The notes: generated by a model not told the origin, from the sequence alone. A stretch of 64,000 nucleotides of DNA from Diogma glabrata (GCA_963693315.1 OY856188.1:185663487-185727486), one strand, 5' to 3'; shown: positions 45,859 to 59,087, counted from the first letter of the stretch. A program made the numbers and translations.

Positions 45859-48800
45859 TGTGGATGTTTTCAAACAAATTGTTTGCTTTGGAACTGGTAA
45901 AAAAATAAAAAATTTGTCATGGTTTGAAACAAAATAGTTTTTAACAAATTGATGTTTTAAGAAATAAAAAATATTACCTAAATATAATTTTTTATAAATG
46001 TGAACTATGTCGAGCGGCCGTGAAGGTGAACAATATTATCTAGTGACTAGTCGTACAAAATAGTAGATTATGATGCAAGAAAGCTAAGGTTTTTGGACTC
46101 TGTTGAGTTTGCAAATCGAGGCGCTAGGAAAGATTTGCACTTCCATTAAGTCCAAAATAGCTTACGGCCGTGCATATACTATTTTTATGCCCCTAGCAAA
46201 ACATTTAAACAAAATTGTTTAATCTAAATCAAAATTAAAAATTTGCATAAATTTTGAAATAAAAATATGTTGAAGAAGTAGCCTTTGACCAAAATATTTG
46301 TAATTTTTTCAAACCAATTGTATAACTGTGATAACAAAAAATAACAAATATTTTGATTGGATTATGAAATGAATTTTTGGACGTTACTATGGTAACAAAA
46401 TATAGGGTTAAAGTGATATTTTAGGGCAGCAAATTACAGTAATAAAGTAACACTTTGATATGTAGGGGAAAAAATTATAATTCAAAATTTAAATATTGGT
46501 TGTCACAACTAATTTTTCCGTGGTATTAACTAAAGGTTTATTTTTTGGAATTTTTTAAACGATTTTATTTAAAAAATGTTGAAGATGTTTAAAAGAGCTT
46601 GTACAGATACGGACAAAATCAGTAAAATGCAAATATTATTGTTCTGATTAAATTTTTAATTGTTGTAATACGAGTTTTATTTTTTTTATTGGGTACAATA
46701 ATGGGTAGAGAAAGACGTGACGGAATATTGAAAATCAAAAAATTCAAATCGCATTAAAACAATTAAAATTTACCTAATTCTTTTATAAGGTTCCAAGTTG
46801 ACAATACAGTTGTAAGGTCGTACAGGTCAATGCAGTTTTAAGGAAATATTGTAAGAGATAACTTCGAAAATGCATTCTCTCTTGCAAAATCCGATTCTAA
46901 TATGACGACTTTTCCCACATCGTTTTTTAAAATAAAATGTAAGACCTCTGTTCCACAACAAAATGTTGCACAGAATGCCACAACAAAGAATGCACTGAGA
47001 ATTTCGCAACACCATTTGGTGGTGTAAAACTATATCATTTCTTCCTCTCCTTACCGAACTCATGTACCTTCAACAATTATTACGTAAAATTCCACAATAC
47101 TGTAAAATGTGAATAGGAAACGGCCTTAAAGGAAAAAATACATTTCTTTTGTATCTAAGAGCAATCTTTGAATAATCTTTTAACCCTGTCGCTTTTCTGT
47201 TTTTAAATTTATACCTTTGTTTATCTTGCTATATTATGTGTAAATAATTTGTTGCTTCCCACACCTTTACCCTTCGACTACATTATATTCTTACTACATA
47301 ATAAGCGCACGAAGAATGAAATATTAATTTACATTTTTGTTCTTCAACAGTTTCACTTTCATTACCAACAATAACAAACGTTTATTTACAAGTATTATAT
47401 TATAGTAATGATTTAATTCTGGTTTATATCCACCGCCAAATCACATGTTGTAATTGGACTTGTAAACAAAAAACAATGATAATTCACCTTAACACTTAAT
47501 GGACATAATCGATACTTTTAAAGACAACAAATGAAGTATGATCATTTATTCTTTTCTTTACTTTTATTTATTGAAAAATTAACTTCAAGTTTTACAACTT
47601 TTGTATATAATATTATGCATGTTATTTAAATTAACAATATGTAGATTATTATTTGCATAATAATAAAATTTTTTTATTCTTATTTATGATTCACTGTAGT
47701 AATCGATTTACATATATAATTGTGTATGAAAAATATTGTCGCAGAGGAATTATATCATGAAAGTAAAATAATTGTTTTTCAATGTCACAAACGACTTTAT
47801 TTTGTTTGTTTGTATAACTGGAAATGAGAGGATAATGATCAGATATGTCACAAAGTAATTATTAAATCAGGAAGTCGATGATCATTATTTATTCTAGAAA
47901 ATATTTTTGGTTTACAAATAATTTTGTTGACATCAAATATGTGTGGGGGTATGTATAGTAAAATAAGTCCGACGGAATTTACCGGTTATGAGTTATTGAA
48001 CTTGTTTCCGATTGTTAAAGTCTTAAATTTTTTTTTTGCTGATCGTAATCTAAAGTTTTTTTTTCGAGCTTTTGACATTTTGGTAGTTTTTAGGTAAACA
48101 CCAATTATGGTTTGACATTCATATATTGTGGTTTGATTTTGTTATTGAAAACAACTAGATTTTTTATATGTGAACAAATTGATCTGACAAAGGGGTCAAT
48201 GTCGTAAGGAACTATATATACTTTGGGTTTTTTGAGGTTTTTGTAGTTTTTTTTTTAAAGTTGGGTATTTTTAGTAAAGAGAAAAAAATCATGGATAGTA
48301 AAACTCTGAATCTATGCCCTAAATTATTTATATTTTCTGTCAGTCAATGTTGATAGAAGTTGATAAAAGGGTTTTTTATAATTACCACATATAAAAACAG
48401 TCGATTATGCTAAGATTGAAATTAAACTTAGCTAGAAACTTCATTAAATTGTTTCAATTAATTCAGTTGATGTCGACAAGTATGATTGACATACAAAACA
48501 GAAGAGAGAATCCAATTCTTGGAATTTGTTAATAAGAATATTCTGGATTAATCGGGTGTAGCCGTTCTTGAGCAATTTAATTTCAAAGTTATCTCAAATT
48601 CATTTTTCATTCATTTTTCATTTTTCATGCATTCATTTTTCATTCATTTTTCATTTTTCAATTTCATTTTTCATGCATGTTGGGATGCCCCCTATGCTCA
48701 AACTATGCTTTTAAAAAAAAATTTCTAAAGAAGTTGTATTTTTTATTTTGTCCATACTCCTCATATGCCAAGTTACAGTAAAATCAAAATGGTCATGGTT

Positions 48801-50605
48801 TTCACAACTTGGTCTAGACTAGATTGCCAACTATTCCTTATTTCTAAGTTACAACAACTACATTAGTTTTGAAATTTGTATATTAAACAGACTTATTCGG
48901 TTACCACAACTAATATCGTTTTTTATGGTTGTTAAATTTTGAGTTTTGTTTGTTCTTTCTTTTCTTTAGTTTGAGATGTTATCTTTGTTAAAGTAAATAT
49001 TTCATTTTGTACTTATTGTTCTGTTATAAGACATTTTGTAAATCATATAATAAAAAAGTGCTGAAGTGAAGTGTGAAATTTTTGAATCTCATCGCAATTA
49101 ATTTGCAGTTGTAAGAGCACACCCTTTAAAACTTTAATATCATCAAACTGGATGTCTGATCTTATAAATGTTTTAAACATGTCAAATAACATGTATAGAT
49201 ATGTATTTCAAAAATACAGTTTTTCCGATATGTCCAAGTTTTGTTTTATCGTTTCTTATATAAAGATTGGTAAATATTCTGAGTCTTTCCTGAAGGTTTT
49301 CTTTCAGATAATTTAATGTTTGAGCTATTTTCAAATCGTTAGAAAAGCCTCCCTCAATTAGTTTGATGATATGGTGGGATATGTTAGTTATAGATTGTGC
49401 ATAAATTTACACGTAATCTCCGAAATAGGATCTTCAACTAAAAGTTTTATTTTAATTGGGCATTTCTCAAACACTAGGAAATAAACATCTTCAATATTTT
49501 TTCTAATGCTGGCATTAACGCGATGGACATCGATTGGTATTTCATCAATCGCGTTTTAATTGCATTATTTTGAATATGGACGGCTTATCCAATACTGCGT
49601 TTGAATTCGAGTTAAGCTTGTTTAGAAAATTTAGAAAATTTAGATATGACACACAACCAAAATTGGTATTCGTGTTATGAGCGCAAACTTTTTAATTTTT
49701 TTCAATGTTAGATTTTCGATTTTTTAAAACATACTCTGTTTCGATGTTTCAGCAGTTAAAAAAAAGAAGAAAAATTCATAATCTTATTTTTGGTCTTTCC
49801 TGCTTTTTAAAATATCGAACTAGAATCAGCAATATTCTAACTCTGTATAATTCGATGCATAAACCGTATCGAAATTTGCGACAGAAATATCTAGTTTTAT
49901 CTGGTCCTGCATTTTATCTGGACATTTGCATTAATTTCGTTATCAATTAATGATTTAATTAGTTTAGATGTGCAATCCAATGATCGAATGATCTGGCCAG
50001 TTTACTTTAACGTTACCCAGGGGATATATTAAATACGTAGCACAGAGTAAATTTTTAGCCCTGGCAACCAATTTAATTTAAAACCAAACTAATTAATATG
50101 CAGAAATAATGTCGAAAGTTTTTCGAAATATTTTTCACTGAAGAAAAACCGATTATATTAGTAGACTATACACCAAGCGTAGGAAGTGCATGTTTTTTAT
50201 TTTTTGCACGACTACAATATAATTATGATACTAACATCTAACCATTTAAAGAAAACGAAAATTCTAATTTTTAATGTTCATCATAGTAGGCGGTTTTTTA
50301 CAAAATTGTTTGAATGTATCGTAAATTTTTCTATTTCCATGAAAACTATCCTTGTTATCATGGTTTGTTATATTTTATTCCCTAGGCAGATAAAAGATGC
50401 AAAGTCTCTCTCGCAAACGTGCGAGCGGAATGGAAGTTTATACACAATTCGAACAAAATTTTTTTGTTACTATTGTACTATTGCTCATTTTGTTGCATAT
50501 TTCTTTTTAATATTTGTGAAATGTAAAAAAACCACGAGAAAATTGTGGTAAACTTATAGTAACAGACATGGAGGTTGTAAATGACAAATGTACTTAAAAT
50601 TTTAA

Positions 50606-50836
50606 TAAAAGTGAAAACGGATGGGATGAGAATGTGAGATAAAGACATGTTCGAATATTGCGGATAGTACATTACTATCTAAAAGGAAGAAATTTTGATG
50701 ACCTTACAGGACAGGACGAAAGGAGGAAGTCCGGCTGACTACATTCGTCCTGTCCTGACAATCGTAAAAAATTAAAAAGCGAACTCAAACTATGAAATAG
50801 ACTCTCAGGCTCTACCGACTCAATTAACCGGGCCAG
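50606..50836 (-). mobile_element. tRNA-derived SINE, copy 1
   Basis: On the minus strand it starts GGCCCGGTTAATTGAGTCGG and TAGAGCCTGAGAG (a tRNA 5'-half with altered A box). Then come GTAGTCAGCCGGACTTCCTC and CGTCCTGTCCTGTAA. It aligns with the better copy at 60432-60701. Confidence 0.75.
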
Positions 50837-50939
50837 AAAAAAAAATCAAAGCCGAGGACCGAATAAAGGTGGGAGATCTAATATATAAGAAAAATTGGCA
50901 GGACTTTTTGGAAAATAGGATTTGAAATTAGCTAAAGGG

Positions 50940-53170
50940 AAGCATCTATCTATTGTCGCGCGTCTTTATAATGGTATATTTCGGGTCGTTAGTAACGCAA
51001 ATTGTGACGGGCTGCGTTTTGCACAAAGGCTTTGGAGGTCAGTTCTGTAATTCGGGAGCCGTGGTCGGTACGGGAAAACTTTGCAATCACGGCAGTTTTA
51101 TCTTGATCTATTTTTAACATAACTTCGTAGTCCAAGTATTTAACCCCCGGGATTAAGGAATTACTCTTCTCAACATTGATCGTCAAGTTAGCGTGTCTTA
51201 GACACATGGCAATACATCGATATGGTTTAAGAAGGTGTCAGTAATGTTCAGAAGAACATCTAAACATACGAAAACACATGATCTTAAATGGGAAGGGATC
51301 ACCTGATCTATTAATTCATGGTCTGAGGTGAATTGCACAGTCCGAAGGGCATCCTTACGAACTGGTAAAATGGCCGACCAAATACGGTGAACACAGTTTT
51401 CTCTCTAACAATTTTTCCAAAGAGATCTCAGAAAGCGTCTTTCAAATTCAAACTGGAGATGAAATTGGCTTAAGGTAAGTGACTTCGAATACTGTCCATT
51501 TGGGAAAGAGGATATGCATCTTTCTTGGTGACGGTATTGACCTTAAGGAAGTCAAACACAGGCGATCATTGCCAGGTTTGCGTACCAGAACCACAGATGA
51601 GCTCCAAGAACTGGAACTTTTTTCACTGACACTCATTGCCAGCGTACGATCCAGCTTATCTCACATCATTTTTTTTGGCGATATATAATAGGATCTTTAT
51701 TTGATGGGGACAGGGCCGCCAACATCAATTATGTGTTCAAGCACATGCGTTTGACCTAAACCTTTGTAGAAAACAACGAAAGAAGTTGTATCGCATCCTG
51801 CAGCTATCCATATTCGTCGGAAGTAAGATCTGTGGCAATTAATTCGATAGATAGATAGATAAAGTTGACGCAAATAGGACATGATCTATTAACTTGAATG
51901 TTTTAAAAAAATCAATGCCCAAATATAAATCCTGGGTAAGAGAAGGAATGACATAAGGATCAAGAGATTTACTACGGCGATTAAAAGAAACTTTGGTATA
52001 GATACAGCCAATTCCTTTTTGCCTGGTACCATTTGCAGTTTTGATTTTGTCTGTGGAATGAGTAAGAAGATGAGGAATTTGTAATATTTCTTGCGTGAAC
52101 ACACCACTGATGACACTGATAGACGCTCCACTGTCTAACAGTCCAATCCGGGTTTGATTCAATAGCTCGGCCTTTGGTCATTTGAAAGCGTAAAAATTGA
52201 AGAGATAGTTTTAGAACGAAATGCAGGAACTGACATTCGGTACCTGGCAACCAAGTAATCTTGAAGTCGTTGCTTATGTGACTTAAACGGAAGAACAGGT
52301 CTAGTTACCACGCTTCTTAGAGCTCGTTTGAGAACGGTTATTGGCGATTTAGTGTCCATTGTGTTTGTCGCAAGGTTAAGAGCCGTTGAATCTACAGAAG
52401 AAGCAGTTTCTATCGCAGTTTGGATAGAGAGTATGGTAGATGTATCTTCAGTTGGGAGAGTTAATGGAACGCTGGTTTCTATAACTTAAGGAGTAGTATT
52501 GGAGTCTGAAGATGGGTTATTTGAAATTTGAAGAATGGTGATGTTTGAATCGGAGGCATGTTCTGAGTGTTTTGGAAACGAGGAAGAGGTTTTGGTGCCC
52601 ACTTCCTCGACGCTTTTCCTGACAACGACGGCGGTTAACTGTCATATTTACCACACCCGAAACAGAAAACAATTTTGATGGATGTGACCTTCTCGTTTGC
52701 AGTTACAGCTGTTCGGTGGGTTTGAAAAAAAGTTTTGCAATGGATGGGAGCTTAAGTGCGCACATTTTGGGCATCTCTTGAGGATCATTGTCTTCGCGGG
52801 GTAATTCATAAATTTGCCGTGAAGACCTGAAACGATATGTTAGGTACCAACAATTGACGTCTTCAAGTAATTTCTTTTGGTCGCGACAGAGAACGTCCGA
52901 ACGGCGATCCTTGAACTCCACGCTTACAGCTTGACAAACGTCAGGACAATGAAGCTGTTAGGTCCGTCGATGATATCGCCAAAACCACTCGGAAGCGCGA
53001 TCGACGCATAAGAAGAGGTGAAGGTGACGAGAAGAATGTAAGTTGAATCGGGGAAGGAGTTTTGATTCAGAACTCCAATTCAATAAATGAATTTTGCTAC
53101 CTTCAGATCATCAGGTCGACCGGTGAAAACAACATTCCAATTCCGGATAGTAGAATAGTGTTTTTTTTGG
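50940..53170 (-). pseudogene. Decayed Ty3/gypsy gag-pol (capsid, knuckle, protease, RT)
   Basis: Minus strand, high to low coordinate. A capsid start is visible near 53160 (WNVVFTGRPDDLKVAKFIE). DVCQAVSVEFKDRRSDVL follows near 52940. A zinc knuckle CNCKREGHIHQNC lies near 52670-52710. The retropepsin is at 51839-52162 (LLDSGASISVI, YLGIDFF). RT pieces are at 51448-51636 (SSVVLVRKPGNDRLCL) and at 50989-51207 (LTINVEKS, VKYLDYEVM). Frameshifts and stops separate all parts; integrase is missing. It sits within astacin intron 2, in the same orientation as the gene. Confidence 0.8.
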
Positions 53171-54024
53171 TGTTTAGGCATTACAATTTTCTCGAGATAT
53201 AGGCATTACGACACAAAATTTCTAAAATGATCGAAGTTTGAAGAAACAAAACTTACAGCATATGACACGTGATTGTGTGTATGTATTGATTTTGCATAAA
53301 AATATGCAACAGTGCAGAGACTGACAATAAAAAATTATTCATATTTTATTCATTGTAATGTCAGGTTAAATGTAGCATGTTTTAATTTAAAATAATATTT
53401 TACTATCAAATATCAGTGCAAACAGAGAGCGTAGTTAAATGCCATTTTGCCTATGCCTAAACTTTTTATTTAAATTTTTACTTGAGCTTGTACAATAAAA
53501 AGTCGACTACATTCACCCTAGGGCTTAGATGATATATGCTAATGATATGTAATGTCTTCGATTCTCCGTTACTTCGTTTTTGAAAACAAATATTGATACC
53601 GCATCTGAAACCAGCATAGAGGCCATGAAGTCTGCCGCATTTTTGCGGGTGAGTAAAGTGTTTGTTTATCGAACCGTTTAGGTTTACAATGACGTTGATA
53701 GTATCGCCATACACCTTTTCAGAATCACAGCAACATTATCTGAAATGACATATATGAATTCAAAGAGTGCTTGACCTTTTGCATGAGGTGTCGTTCCATT
53801 CATCATTATCTAAACAAATTTGCTTGAAATTTCGGTTTCAAGTGTCTGCATACACATAAAAACTTGTATTTGAATCAGACTGTTCTATTTTGTATGCAAA
53901 AATACAAACAAATTCATCGTGAATAGATTACTGCCATTGCCACAATTGTTATCTTCTGACAACGTTTACCAAAAAACTTTTTGAATCGCTCAATCGGAAT
54001 AAAGTATGCTAGGGACACCAACAA
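53171..54024. other. Intronic sequence without recognised feature
   Basis: A minus-strand open stretch at 53478-53714 has several cysteines but no family I know and no good splice context. Confidence 0.35.
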
Positions 54025-54626
54025 CCCGAGCAGAAATTAGTTAGGGAAAACCTGAATACAGTCAGGGCGTGATCAGGGCCTGGTCAGTCCTACAAGGGCA
54101 ATCCCTATTAGGGCAATCTGATCTAGGCTTGTTCCGGGCCTGATTTAGAATACCCTTTTAGGGTGAACCTTATTTAAATATATCCGGCCCTGATCAGGTT
54201 TTTCGTATTTAACCCTTAGCTGAAATTTCAATTGGTTAAAATTCACTAGAGTATTATCCATTTTAGAAATAGTTAAAATCGTTTCATGTATGTTTTAGTT
54301 ATCGCTTCTCGGCTGAAAGATTATAATAATAGTGATTAAGGTGGTATGTATGTTTTAAGTTTTTCTATTGTAATTTTTTTATTTTAATTTGATTTTAATT
54401 ATATAATATATAAATATATATCAGGATCTGGTCCGGATATCCCAATCAGAGTCTGATCCGATTATCCCAATCAGGGTTTGATCCGGTAATCTCAATCAGG
54501 ACCTGATAGGGCAAAAGCGTTACACTCATGATCAGGGCCCAATCAGGGTGCCCCACCAATGCCTGATCTGGAGTAGGGCAAACCTTATCAAGACCTTACT
54601 TGAGCCCTGACAAATTTCTGCTCAGG
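54025..54626. mobile_element. 602-bp element with repeated GATC-centred palindromes
   Basis: It starts CCCGAGCAGAAATTAGTTAG and ends CTGACAAATTTCTGCTCAGG, giving TIRs of about 20 bp. Both subterminal parts (54060-54210 and 54420-54610) are filled with variants of CCTGATCAGGGC and CCGGATC in both orientations, at least ten in all. The centre is AT-rich. No coding capacity; the class is unknown. Confidence 0.75.
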
Positions 54627-54808
54627 AATGTAATAAAAATATAAAATAACTCATATAACGGGTAATCATAGCTTTTCCATAAAAGTGCCTATTTTGTATG
54701 CTTAAAGTTGAAAAACCCTACACTAAAATTTCCGCTTTAAGACAAATTTTTTTTAAAATGAATTGTCTTTCCTAAAAACTTAAAATTGATTTAAAATAAA
54801 TTTCCTAC

Positions 54809-55245
54809 CTTTGGTACAATTGTTGCTTTGCCGTTTTTAGAAAATGATTTACTTGAATAATGCATTACAGATGCATAATCATACTGAACTCCTAATCCGT
54901 TCGTTGTTTTTGGATCAGCTTTTTGAAAGTTGGCACGAGTTTCTGGTATAATATTTTCGTATTGAATTGTAACATAATCATCCCGTTCAGGACGATTTTG
55001 TTCATGTAAAAATCCTAAAGAATGCATTATTTCGTGCATAGCTGTTCCTTGTTTATTGGTACATCCAGGTGTTTCAAGATTTACTTCTTGACGTCCTCCA
55101 ATTCGACCAACAGATGCCCAACAACCGGTATTCTTGTTTGTAAATGCAATATAATCATGTTCATTATTTCTTGGTGTGAGTCGAATACAGGTGTATTTGT
55201 GATATGCGTTAATTGCTTTTTCTATCATATCCATACCATGTGCAT
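54809..55245 (-). CDS. Astacin metalloprotease, exon 2 (catalytic core)
   Basis: Residues 114-259 (acceptor TTTACAG, phase 1 at its 5' side, phase 0 at the donor). Astacins are secreted zinc endopeptidases of family M12A. The zinc site HEIMHSLGFLHE is at 184-195 with three His and the catalytic Glu185. The Met-turn SVMHY is at 239-243. C155 (GCW) and C175 (GCT) form the inner disulfide. C133 (TCIRL) must pair with a cysteine from the last exon. The domain has no breaks and joins exon 1 through a split AAT codon, giving VIDGSF-NAHGMDMIEKA. The assembled enzyme should be active once its propeptide is removed. Confidence 0.92.
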
Positions 55246-56379
55246 CTGTAAATTAAAATTGATTGTTAAATCTGTTGATTTTTAAATAATTCCAATTTTA
55301 AAATTAGTACTTGAAATTGATATATTGCTATTAGTTAGCATTGAAACATTAAAAAAAAGTAATTGACAGAGGTAAATAGGTAAAGTTGTCGGCAGCCTTG
55401 ATCACTAGATATATAAAAACATAAATAATTTGAATTGGTTTTTTCTATATGATGAGCGTTTTGACACATTTTTTATGTTTCTTAAGATTTTATTGAATTT
55501 AGTTTTTACACCTAAGTAAAAGTGAAATGAAAATATTACCTTCCATTCTGAGTGGTTTGAGTTAATTAAATAATTTATTTATTTATGATTTATTTACATT
55601 ATGTATTACTGTTAACCAAGTCGGAAGTCCAACATAATGCACAACGAACTGTTTTTTGCAAACTGTTATAACACTTAGTAATTCTGTGTTTGAAACAAGA
55701 GTCAAGATGGGTTCTTTTTCTAAAACTTAAAAATTCGTGCCATAAAACAATTTTTAAAAAATAATTTGGGCTATGCCTTGCAAGTATTACCCTTAATATA
55801 CGTTATAATTATTAGACATTTAATTAACAAGTGCGAAATTCAGCAGACCAAGGTTTTTTAATCTCTGCCAGTTTGGAATAAAAAAAATTATTTCAGATAT
55901 CTAGTTTACTGCATAAATGCTAAATTATATTGATAAATTTGTAATGTTTCAAATCAGCCCTATGAAATTGGACGTTTAGTCCGAAAGGGTTATTGCCTTT
56001 TGTCATTTTTCGGACAGGACGTCCAATTTTGGAATAGCAAATGTCAAAATTGAAAATATTATAATAGCGCGAAAACTAAGTTTAATCTAAATCAAAATCA
56101 GTATTCAAATCAGTATCACTAGTTCAAATAAGTATTACAAACTGTAATTATAATGAGGTAATTATTAAAATGTAGTTATTGGCGATTGCGATTAATTATA
56201 ATTTGCAATTAAACGAATTAATTTTTGGTTATGTGCTTTCGGAATGTAAAAATTCAAAAGTAAAAAATCGGAATCACAAGTTATTGCTTTTTCATTGTCT
56301 CTTTAGTTATTTTTTTCTTTGTTTCTCATTTTCATTTGGGTAATTTTTTCGCCTAAGCCATTGTGGAAACCATGCATAA

Positions 56380-56860
56380 AGATAGTCAAGACAGGTAGGG
56401 CACTGTAAGCGGATAAGACAGTTTAGACAGTAAAAACAGCTAAGATAGTCTAGGCTTAAAAACTGTTGAGATTTCTCACTGACATAGGGCAAAAATTGCA
56501 AAGGGACGATTTTGTCCGTACATCGTACAAATGGAATGATTAACATCAACAGTCTCGAGTTGATTCAATCGATAATTACTTAAAAAGACGTCCACAAACA
56601 TTTCAGAACGCATGTTGTTGTGGGACCTAGGTCTTAAAAGGTATTTTTGTGTTATTGTGTTTTTCCTACCCCACAACACTTTTTATTAAAAAAAAAGACA
56701 GACACGAAGGTTAAGACAGTCAAAACAGTGAAGACAGCCAAGACAGTAAAGACAGTCAAGACAGTCAAGAGAGTCAAGAAAGTCAAGACAGTCAAGACAA
56801 TCAAGACAGTCAAAACATTCAAGACAGTCAAGTCAGTAAAGAAAGTTAAGGCACAACTTT
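56380..56860 (+). repeat. Degenerate AAGACAGTC minisatellite, left blocks, and poly(A)-tailed repeat copy 3
   Basis: A worn block lies at 56380-56460 (GATAGTCAAGACAGG and similar). Then comes the poly(A)-tailed repeat (56611-56696: GTTGTGGGACCTAGGTCTTA to an A run). The 9-bp units resume directly after the A run (56697-56860). Confidence 0.75.
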
Positions 56861-56892
56861 CTGCCGTGGGCATTTGGTGTCAATTTTATGAA

Positions 56893-57104
56893 TAACATAA
56901 TTAAAAACACTTGTTCTTGCGCAAATAAAAATTTTTTGTATATTTTTTATAACTCGATGGGCATTTCGTCTTCTTAAGAGATCGTCGGGAGTGTAACCAG
57001 TTAAACTTCCAACGATATGCTAAGAAGATGAAATTCACAATGAGTTATAAAAAATATAAAATGTGTTTTAATTTACCCAAAAACAAGTGTTTTTCATTAT
57101 GTTA
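56893..57104. mobile_element. 212-bp palindromic insertion inside the minisatellite
   Basis: It starts TAACATAATTAAAAACACTT and ends AAGTGTTTTTCATTATGTTA. The inverted match continues inward through ATAACTC and the CATCTTC/GAAGATG region. It separates two blocks of the same minisatellite, so it entered after the repeat had formed. Confidence 0.75.
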
Positions 57105-58140
57105 TAGTTAAGACAGTTAAGACAGTTAAGACAGTCAAGACAGTCAAGACAGTCAAGACAGTCAAAACAGTTAAGACATTCAAGACAGTCACGCCAGTCA
57201 AAACAGTAACGACAAGATAATCGAGATGGTGGAGACAGTCGAGACCATCAAGATAATCAAGATATTCAAGACACTCAAGACAGTCAAGACAATCAAGATA
57301 GTCAAGACAGTAAAAAAAGTCAAGACAGTCAAAAAAGTTAAGACATTCAAGGCAGCCACGACAGCCAAAACAGTAACGACGAGATAGTCGAGACAGTGGA
57401 GACAGTCGAGACCATCAAGATAATCAAGATATTCAAGACACTCAAGACACTCAAGACAGTCAAGACAATCAAGATAGTCAAGACAGTCATACAGTCAATA
57501 CAGTCAAGACAGTCAAGACAGTCAAGACAGTCAAGACAGTCAAGACAGTCAAGACAGTCAAGACAGTCAAGACAGTCAAGACAGTCAAGACAGTCAAGAC
57601 AGTCAAGACAGTCAAGACAGTCAAGACAGTCAAGACAGTCAAGACAGTCAAGACAGTCAAGACAGTCAAGACAGTCAAGACAGTCAAGACAGTTAAGACA
57701 GTCAAGACAGCCAAGACAGTCAAGACTGTCAAGACAGTCAAGACAGTCAAGACATTCAAGACAGTCAAGACAGTCAAGACAGTCAAGACAGTCAAGACAG
57801 TCAAGACAGTCAAGACAGTCAAGACAGTGAAGACAGTCAAGACAGTCAAGACAGTCAAGACAGTCATGACAGTCAAGACAGTCAAGATAGTCAAGACAGG
57901 CAAGACAGGCAAGACAGTCAAGACAGTCAAGACAGTCGAGACAGTCAAGAAGTCAAGACAGTCAAAACATTCAAGATAATCAGACAGTCAAGACTTTAAA
58001 ACCAGTCAAGACAGTCAAGACAGTCAAGACAGTCTAGAATGTCAAGACAGTAAAGATAGTCAAGACAGTCAAGATAGTCAAGACAGTCTAAACAGTAAAG
58101 ACAGCCGAGACAGTCAGGACGTTAAAAGCAGTTAAGACCC
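57105..58140 (+). repeat. 9-bp minisatellite (AAGACAGTC)n
   Basis: About 1 kb. The central part (57500-57700) is nearly perfect and the edges are degenerate. Nine bp is a multiple of three and no unit reading contains a stop, so long frames appear on both strands (SRQ and TVL repeats); they are not genes. A 225-bp region at 57200-57440 is partly duplicated (GAGACAGTGGAGACAGTCGA and GAGATGGTGGAGACAGTCGA). Confidence 0.95.
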
Positions 58141-58599
58141 ACCACCACCATAACTCTTTATTGAAAGCACCTCTCTTCCTAGTTAAAAACTTTTACAGGG
58201 TTTTTCATCAGCTCAACCATCGATCAGCCGAGACAACTGTGTCTAACATTTATTTGACATCAGAAAGTAAAATAGTTATATTTCACCTCAGTCAAATTAA
58301 TTCAGTTGCTCGTTTCCATACCTACCGTCGTGGAGGTTGATGGTTCTAGACAATCGTTACATTCGAGACAGTCAAGATATTCAAAATGTTTAATAAAGAC
58401 AAATTCATCCAGAGGGCAAAAACAGTCATAACGACATTATGCCGGATAAAAGATGTGAAACGAATCGCATGAATGAAAATTATTCTTAAAAACTAAAATT
58501 TTTTTTCAATTAACTGTTGACACAATACCAACAAAAGATTACTAAATATTGAATAAATAATCCAAAAATTATAAAATAAAAATATCAGAAACTTTAGAA
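58141..58599. other. Intronic sequence next to exon 1
   Basis: No feature seen apart from a short leftover of the minisatellite near 58365. Confidence 0.4.
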
Positions 58600-58605
58600 A
58601 CTCAC

Positions 58606-58945
58606 TAAAACTTCCATCAATTACAAATGGCACAACACCACCTTTCCATCTTCTAGCCTTATCTGTTATCCCATTTCTACCTTTTGGTCTTGGAATTAAA
58701 ATATCACCTTCGAAATATGGACCATATTCTTCTGCATTTCCACCTGTTTCTGGATTCCATCTACTTAATCGTCTACTAGCCTCTTCAGTTGGTTGTCCAT
58801 ACATTAAATCACCATATGCAGTTAAATCAATCTCGTTATCCAAATCATTATTATAATAATCTGACTCATACACTGGAACTTCAAACGAATTATGAATATA
58901 ACACACAAAAAATGAAATCACTAACAAAATCTTCATCTTCAACAA
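58606..58945 (-). CDS. Astacin metalloprotease, exon 1 (signal peptide and propeptide)
   Basis: Residues 1-113 plus one base of the next codon. MKILLVISFFVCYIHNS is a clear signal peptide; the ATG at 58945 or the one three codons later may start it. The propeptide has the ETGGN-AEEYGPYFEGDI segment, in which Asp81 of FEGDI is the expected aspartate switch holding zinc in the zymogen. The maturation site should lie near RNGITDKARRW, and RWKGGVVPFVID begins the protease domain. A strong donor (A|GTGAGT) closes it. Confidence 0.9.
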
Positions 58946-59059
58946 ATTTTTTTAAATTCACTCTTTCTTAAACTCAATTTCCACTTTAAATAAAAAAAAG
59001 CTTAAAAAATCAATTAAAACTTTTTTAGTTCTTACACAAAAAAAAATCAAATAACAAAT

Positions 59060-59065
59060 GAATGA
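59060..59065 (-). promoter_or_regulatory. Initiator of the astacin gene
   Basis: TCATTC on the minus strand matches the arthropod Inr TCA(G/T)T(T/C). Its A (59063) lies about 32 bp after the start of the TATA box, giving a 5' UTR of about 118 bp. Confidence 0.6.
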
Positions 59066-59087
59066 AAAACCAAGCTTTAGTTCTTAA

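Larger units (their letters stand above)
40012..54808 (-). other. Astacin intron 2, about 14.8 kb (to exon 3a)
   Basis: Donor GTAGGA at 54808 and downward, acceptor TATAG at 40012. It holds two family X copies, a decayed gypsy gag-pol, a SINE, a MITE with GGGTAGTG ends and a GATC-rich element. The stretches 43016-45173 and 45859-50605 show no gene. One CATTTTT-rich microsatellite lies near 48595-48680. Confidence 0.7.
55246..58605 (-). other. Astacin intron 1, about 3.4 kb
   Basis: Donor GTGAGT (58605 downward), acceptor TTTACAG ending at 55246. It contains a poly(A)-tailed repeat, a 9-bp minisatellite and a palindromic insertion; 55260-56370 has no feature I recognise. Confidence 0.85.

Noticed and set aside
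50186..50551. 121-residue plus-strand frame in astacin intron 2
   Set aside because: Low-complexity Phe/Ile/Tyr-rich translation without a motif; typical of AT-rich intron sequence.
57396..57948. Long frames on both strands (SRQ repeat plus, TVL repeat minus)
   Set aside because: The repeat unit is 9 bp, so every frame repeats without stops. There is no start context, domain or conservation; it is a minisatellite.
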